NCBI GenBank assembly: GCA_964447285.1
Contig: CAYURO010000001.1
Location: 124,001 to 188,000, forward strand
Length of the DNA stretch: 64,000 bases
Direction of reading: 5' to 3'
Origin: CAJBNH01 sp964447285
GTDB lineage: Bacteria; Myxococcota_A; UBA9042
Below, in pieces: positions 62,110 through 64,000 of the stretch (position 1 is the first letter of the stretch; every line of letters begins with the position of its first letter). A program made the translations under genes and the position numbers. The notes under the pieces are model-generated. The model saw only the letters and a program-made list of their open reading frames with translations. It searched no databases and was not told where the DNA came from.

Positions 62110-62754
62110 ATGCCCGCCGCGCTCCAATGTCAGAGCTGTCAACGCTTGGTCGAAGAGGCGGAGGAGTTCGTTTGCTGCGCTGGTGCGACGCTGGAGTGGC
62201 GCTGCATGGCCTGTCACAAGATGTCGGAAGGCTTTGCGTTTCCCTACGGTCAGTGCCCCGGGTGCGGCGGTCAGCTTGGGCTGTCGGAGATCCGCGGCGA
62301 AGTGGCGGCGACCCCGGCGGCGGCCATTCGCGAAGCGCTGGAGATCGAGTTGGGCGGCATGGCCTTCTACCAACAGGCGGCGAAGCAGACGCGGGAGCCT
62401 GCCGCGAAGGCGCTGTTTGAGCAGTTGGTGGCGATGGAAGTCGCGCATACCCAGACGCTGGCTCGCCGTTATCACGTCCGGTTGCCCGACGACATGGCGA
62501 TGACGCCCGAGCGTGCCGCCCTGTATGCCGGCATCGCCATTGGGCGTTTCGAGTCCGGCGCCAGTCTGATGCAGCTCGCCGTCGAGCTGGAGCGCAAGGC
62601 GGCCGCCTACTTTGCGGTCCAAGGCGCGAAGTTTGCGGAAGGGTCGCCGGAGCGCCCGCTTTACCGAGAACTCGAGGAAGAGGAGCGGGAGCACGTCGAG
62701 CTGCTGTCCCGCGAGTACGCCCGCTTGCGGGCCGAAGAGCTGGGGCTGCGCTGA
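62110..62754 (+). CDS. Rubrerythrin-like ferritin-family protein with N-terminal zinc ribbons
   Basis: The 214-residue product begins with four Cys pairs (Cys7/10, 22/23, 32/35, 49/52), forming one or two zinc or rubredoxin-like sites. The ferritin-like four-helix bundle spans about 65-210 with carboxylate motifs EIELGGMAFYQQAA, LVAMEVAHTQTLA (E-x-x-H), QLAVELERKAAAYFA and LEEEEREHVELLS (E-x-x-H), a complete diiron set. Classical rubrerythrin carries rubredoxin at the C-terminus, so the order is reversed here. A GGAGGTT ribosome site fits the ATG at 62110 better than one at 62086. A role in peroxide or iron handling is inferred. Confidence 0.82.
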   Translation: MPAALQCQSCQRLVEEAEEFVCCAGATLEWRCMACHKMSEGFAFPYGQCPGCGGQLGLSEIRGEVAATPAAAIREALEIELGGMAFYQQAAKQTREPAAKALFEQLVAMEVAHTQTLARRYHVRLPDDMAMTPERAALYAGIAIGRFESGASLMQLAVELERKAAAYFAVQGAKFAEGSPERPLYRELEEEEREHVELLSREYARLRAEELGLR

Positions 62755-62771
62755 GCGAGCTTGCATCGCAT

Positions 62772-63755
62772 TTGCAGATCCGTGCCGTCACCGACGCGGA
62801 TGCCGAAGCGATCTGTGCGCTATTCCAACAGGTCTTTGGTGTCGCTCGGTCTGCGGAACTGTGGCGCTGGTTCTACCGTGAGACGCCAGCAGGTCCCGGC
62901 GTGGCGGTCGTGGCCGTCGACTGTGGCCGAGTCGTTGCCCATGTGGGAACCGTCACGCGAGCATTTCGCATGGCCGGCCGCAACACCTTGTGCGGACAGT
63001 CGATTGACGCGATGACGGTCCCCGACTGGCAGCGGCGCGGGCTGAACCGTGTGCTGAGCCGGCACCTGTTCCAGCAGTTGGAGCAGCAGGCTGTCGAGGT
63101 CGTCTACGGCTTCTCGAATCGCCAGTCGACCCCGGGCGCGCTGGGCCATCAGGGGCGTATCCAGCTGCAGCCGTTTCCCTTCCTGTTTCGCCCTCTTGCG
63201 ATGGTGCGGCGGCCATGGCGGATGGTGTTGCGGTCGACTCCGCGGTTGCCGCCACTGGCAGCGCATCCTCCTGAGGACGCTCGCGAATTGTGGCAAGACG
63301 CGGCGCGGCGCACGCAGGTCGGCATCGAGCGGGACCTCGACTACCTGACGTGGCGCTATCGGCGGCCGGGTGGGCGTTACCTGATGGTCGAGACGCGTCG
63401 GGGTGGGCGGCTGATGGGGCTGGGCGTCTTGGGGATTCGCTGGCAGGCGGGATTGCGGACGGCGTTCGTCGCCGAGGCGTTCGCGGCCGACGATGACCCC
63501 ACGACATGGCGGCAACTGACGGCGGACTTGTTGGATGCCGCACGGGCTGAGGACTGTGACGCCGCAGCGGCGCTTGCGTTCCCCGGCGACCCGGCGCGCA
63601 ACGCCTTCTTGCACAACGGGTTTCTGCCGGTGCCCGGTCGCTTGGTCCCCGAAGACGTGGTGCTGTCCGTGCGCGCGACCTTGCCACCGTCGCCACCCGA
63701 GCTCGTCGACCCAACCCTGTGGCGCGTAGCCTGGGGCGAGCACGATCTGGTGTGA
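62772..63755 (+). CDS. GNAT-like acetyltransferase, possibly two-domain
   Basis: The 327-residue product has a GNAT fold in its N-terminal half (VTDADAEAICALFQQVFGVARSAELWRWFY, HVGTVTRAFRMAG, MTVPDWQRRGLNRVLSRHLFQQLEQQAVEVVYGF), where R-R-G-L-N resembles the acetyl-CoA loop. The second half (GIERDLDYLTWRYRRPGGRYLMVETR; AALAFPGDPARNAFLHNGFLPVPGR) repeats a GNAT-like strand-helix pattern. Such proteins occur in envelope or aminoglycan pathways, but the target here is unknown. The start is TTG at 62772, 17 bp after the rubrerythrin-like gene; no strong ribosome site is seen. Confidence 0.7.
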   Translation: MQIRAVTDADAEAICALFQQVFGVARSAELWRWFYRETPAGPGVAVVAVDCGRVVAHVGTVTRAFRMAGRNTLCGQSIDAMTVPDWQRRGLNRVLSRHLFQQLEQQAVEVVYGFSNRQSTPGALGHQGRIQLQPFPFLFRPLAMVRRPWRMVLRSTPRLPPLAAHPPEDARELWQDAARRTQVGIERDLDYLTWRYRRPGGRYLMVETRRGGRLMGLGVLGIRWQAGLRTAFVAEAFAADDDPTTWRQLTADLLDAARAEDCDAAAALAFPGDPARNAFLHNGFLPVPGRLVPEDVVLSVRATLPPSPPELVDPTLWRVAWGEHDLV

Positions 63756-63770
63756 CGTCAGGGACTTGCG

Positions 63771-64000
63771 CTACTCGACGGTGACCGACTTGGCCAAGTT
63801 GCGCGGCTGGTCGACGTCGGTGCCCTTGAGATCGGCGATGTGGTACGCCAGCAGCTGCAGGGGCACCACCGCCACGATGGGCGCAGACCAAGGTGTCGTC
63901 GCCGGCAGCGCCAGGTAGTCGTCGGCGGCAGTGCGCAGCGGTTCGTCGTCCGCATTTCCAACCGCGATGACCTTGCCGCGCCGCGCCAGAATCTCAGACA
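63771..64000 (-). CDS. glmS: Glucosamine-6-phosphate synthase GlmS, C-terminal end (partial)
   Basis: The gene starts beyond the right edge. The 76 C-terminal residues read VIAVGNADDEPLRTAADDYLAL, then PWSAPIVAVVPLQLLAYHIADLKGTDVDQPRNLAKSVTVE and stop, the classic end of the GlmS isomerase domain (D-x-D-x-P-R-N-L-A-K-S-V-T-V-E). It makes glucosamine-6-phosphate for cell-wall and lipopolysaccharide synthesis. The conserved terminal SVTVE supports an intact protein. It faces the GNAT-like gene convergently. Confidence 0.95.
   Translation of the reverse strand, partial: SEILARRGKVIAVGNADDEPLRTAADDYLALPATTPWSAPIVAVVPLQLLAYHIADLKGTDVDQPRNLAKSVTVE

Overview
The window is high-GC bacterial chromosome, densely packed on both strands with mostly housekeeping genes. 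I see no phage, insertion sequence, CRISPR array, rRNA or tRNA. Several features suggest a former-deltaproteobacterial lineage such as Myxococcota or a relative: many small lipoproteins, one with an Asp/Thr-rich stalk; SspB, KorAB, FHA and ECF-sigma genes; and a primary sigma factor with a short N-terminus. This placement is an inference and is not proven by any single gene. Non-ATG starts (GTG, TTG) that overlap the previous stop by four bases are common (recD2, mutS, the nucleotidyltransferase, sspB).

Layout. 1-2.6 kb: 5' part of recD2 behind a PDZ lipoprotein, and a small secreted protein. 2.6-6.4 kb: mutS and xerD. 6.4-12.8 kb (minus strand): GNAT acetyltransferase and sspB, then a surface-polysaccharide group (GT4 glycosyltransferase, heparinase II/III-like protein, WecA/MraY-type phosphosugar transferase, nucleotidyltransferase-like protein). 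12.9-19.5 kb: a lipoprotein, then a minus-strand operon of CBM9-like lipoprotein, mazG and dnaE. 19.7-24.4 kb: rpoD and a zinc-ribbon/ATPase/TPR protein. 24.6-27.7 kb: a lipoprotein with a strong terminator and a 680-residue low-complexity protein. 27.7-32.5 kb: ECF sigma factor with a putative anti-sigma factor, an RlmD/RumA-type rRNA methyltransferase, and an orphan beta-class DNA methyltransferase. 32.5-39.8 kb: M23 peptidase, cysS, a small membrane protein, korA-korB, and an HPF-like gene.

39.8-47.2 kb: the iron-sulfur assembly operon iscR-iscS-iscU-iscA-hscB-hscA followed by a PflX-like radical SAM gene, divergent from mrp. The isc and mrp promoters I infer overlap, and an IscR-like site lies between them, so one regulator could control both. 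47.2-54.7 kb (minus strand): PBP1A, a double-FHA protein, a HEAT-like lipoprotein, hflX and a gpV/VgrG-like spike protein. 55.0-60.7 kb: a partial complex I operon (nuoA, C, D, G, H, I) with no nuoB, nuoE, nuoF or nuoJ-N. 60.8-64 kb: a protein with a histone-H1-like tail, a C2-like lipoprotein, a rubrerythrin-like protein, a GNAT-like protein and the 3' end of glmS.

Themes. Isc, Mrp, KorAB, the radical SAM protein and the Nuo subunits form a large Fe-S and low-potential electron-transfer content. The most distinctive items are the shared isc/mrp control region, a near-identical dyad element upstream of both rpoD and the mazG-dnaE operon, the fragmented nuo operon, two mutually exclusive hairpins ahead of the HEAT-like lipoprotein gene, and the 680-residue protein with SMAERAAR repeats.
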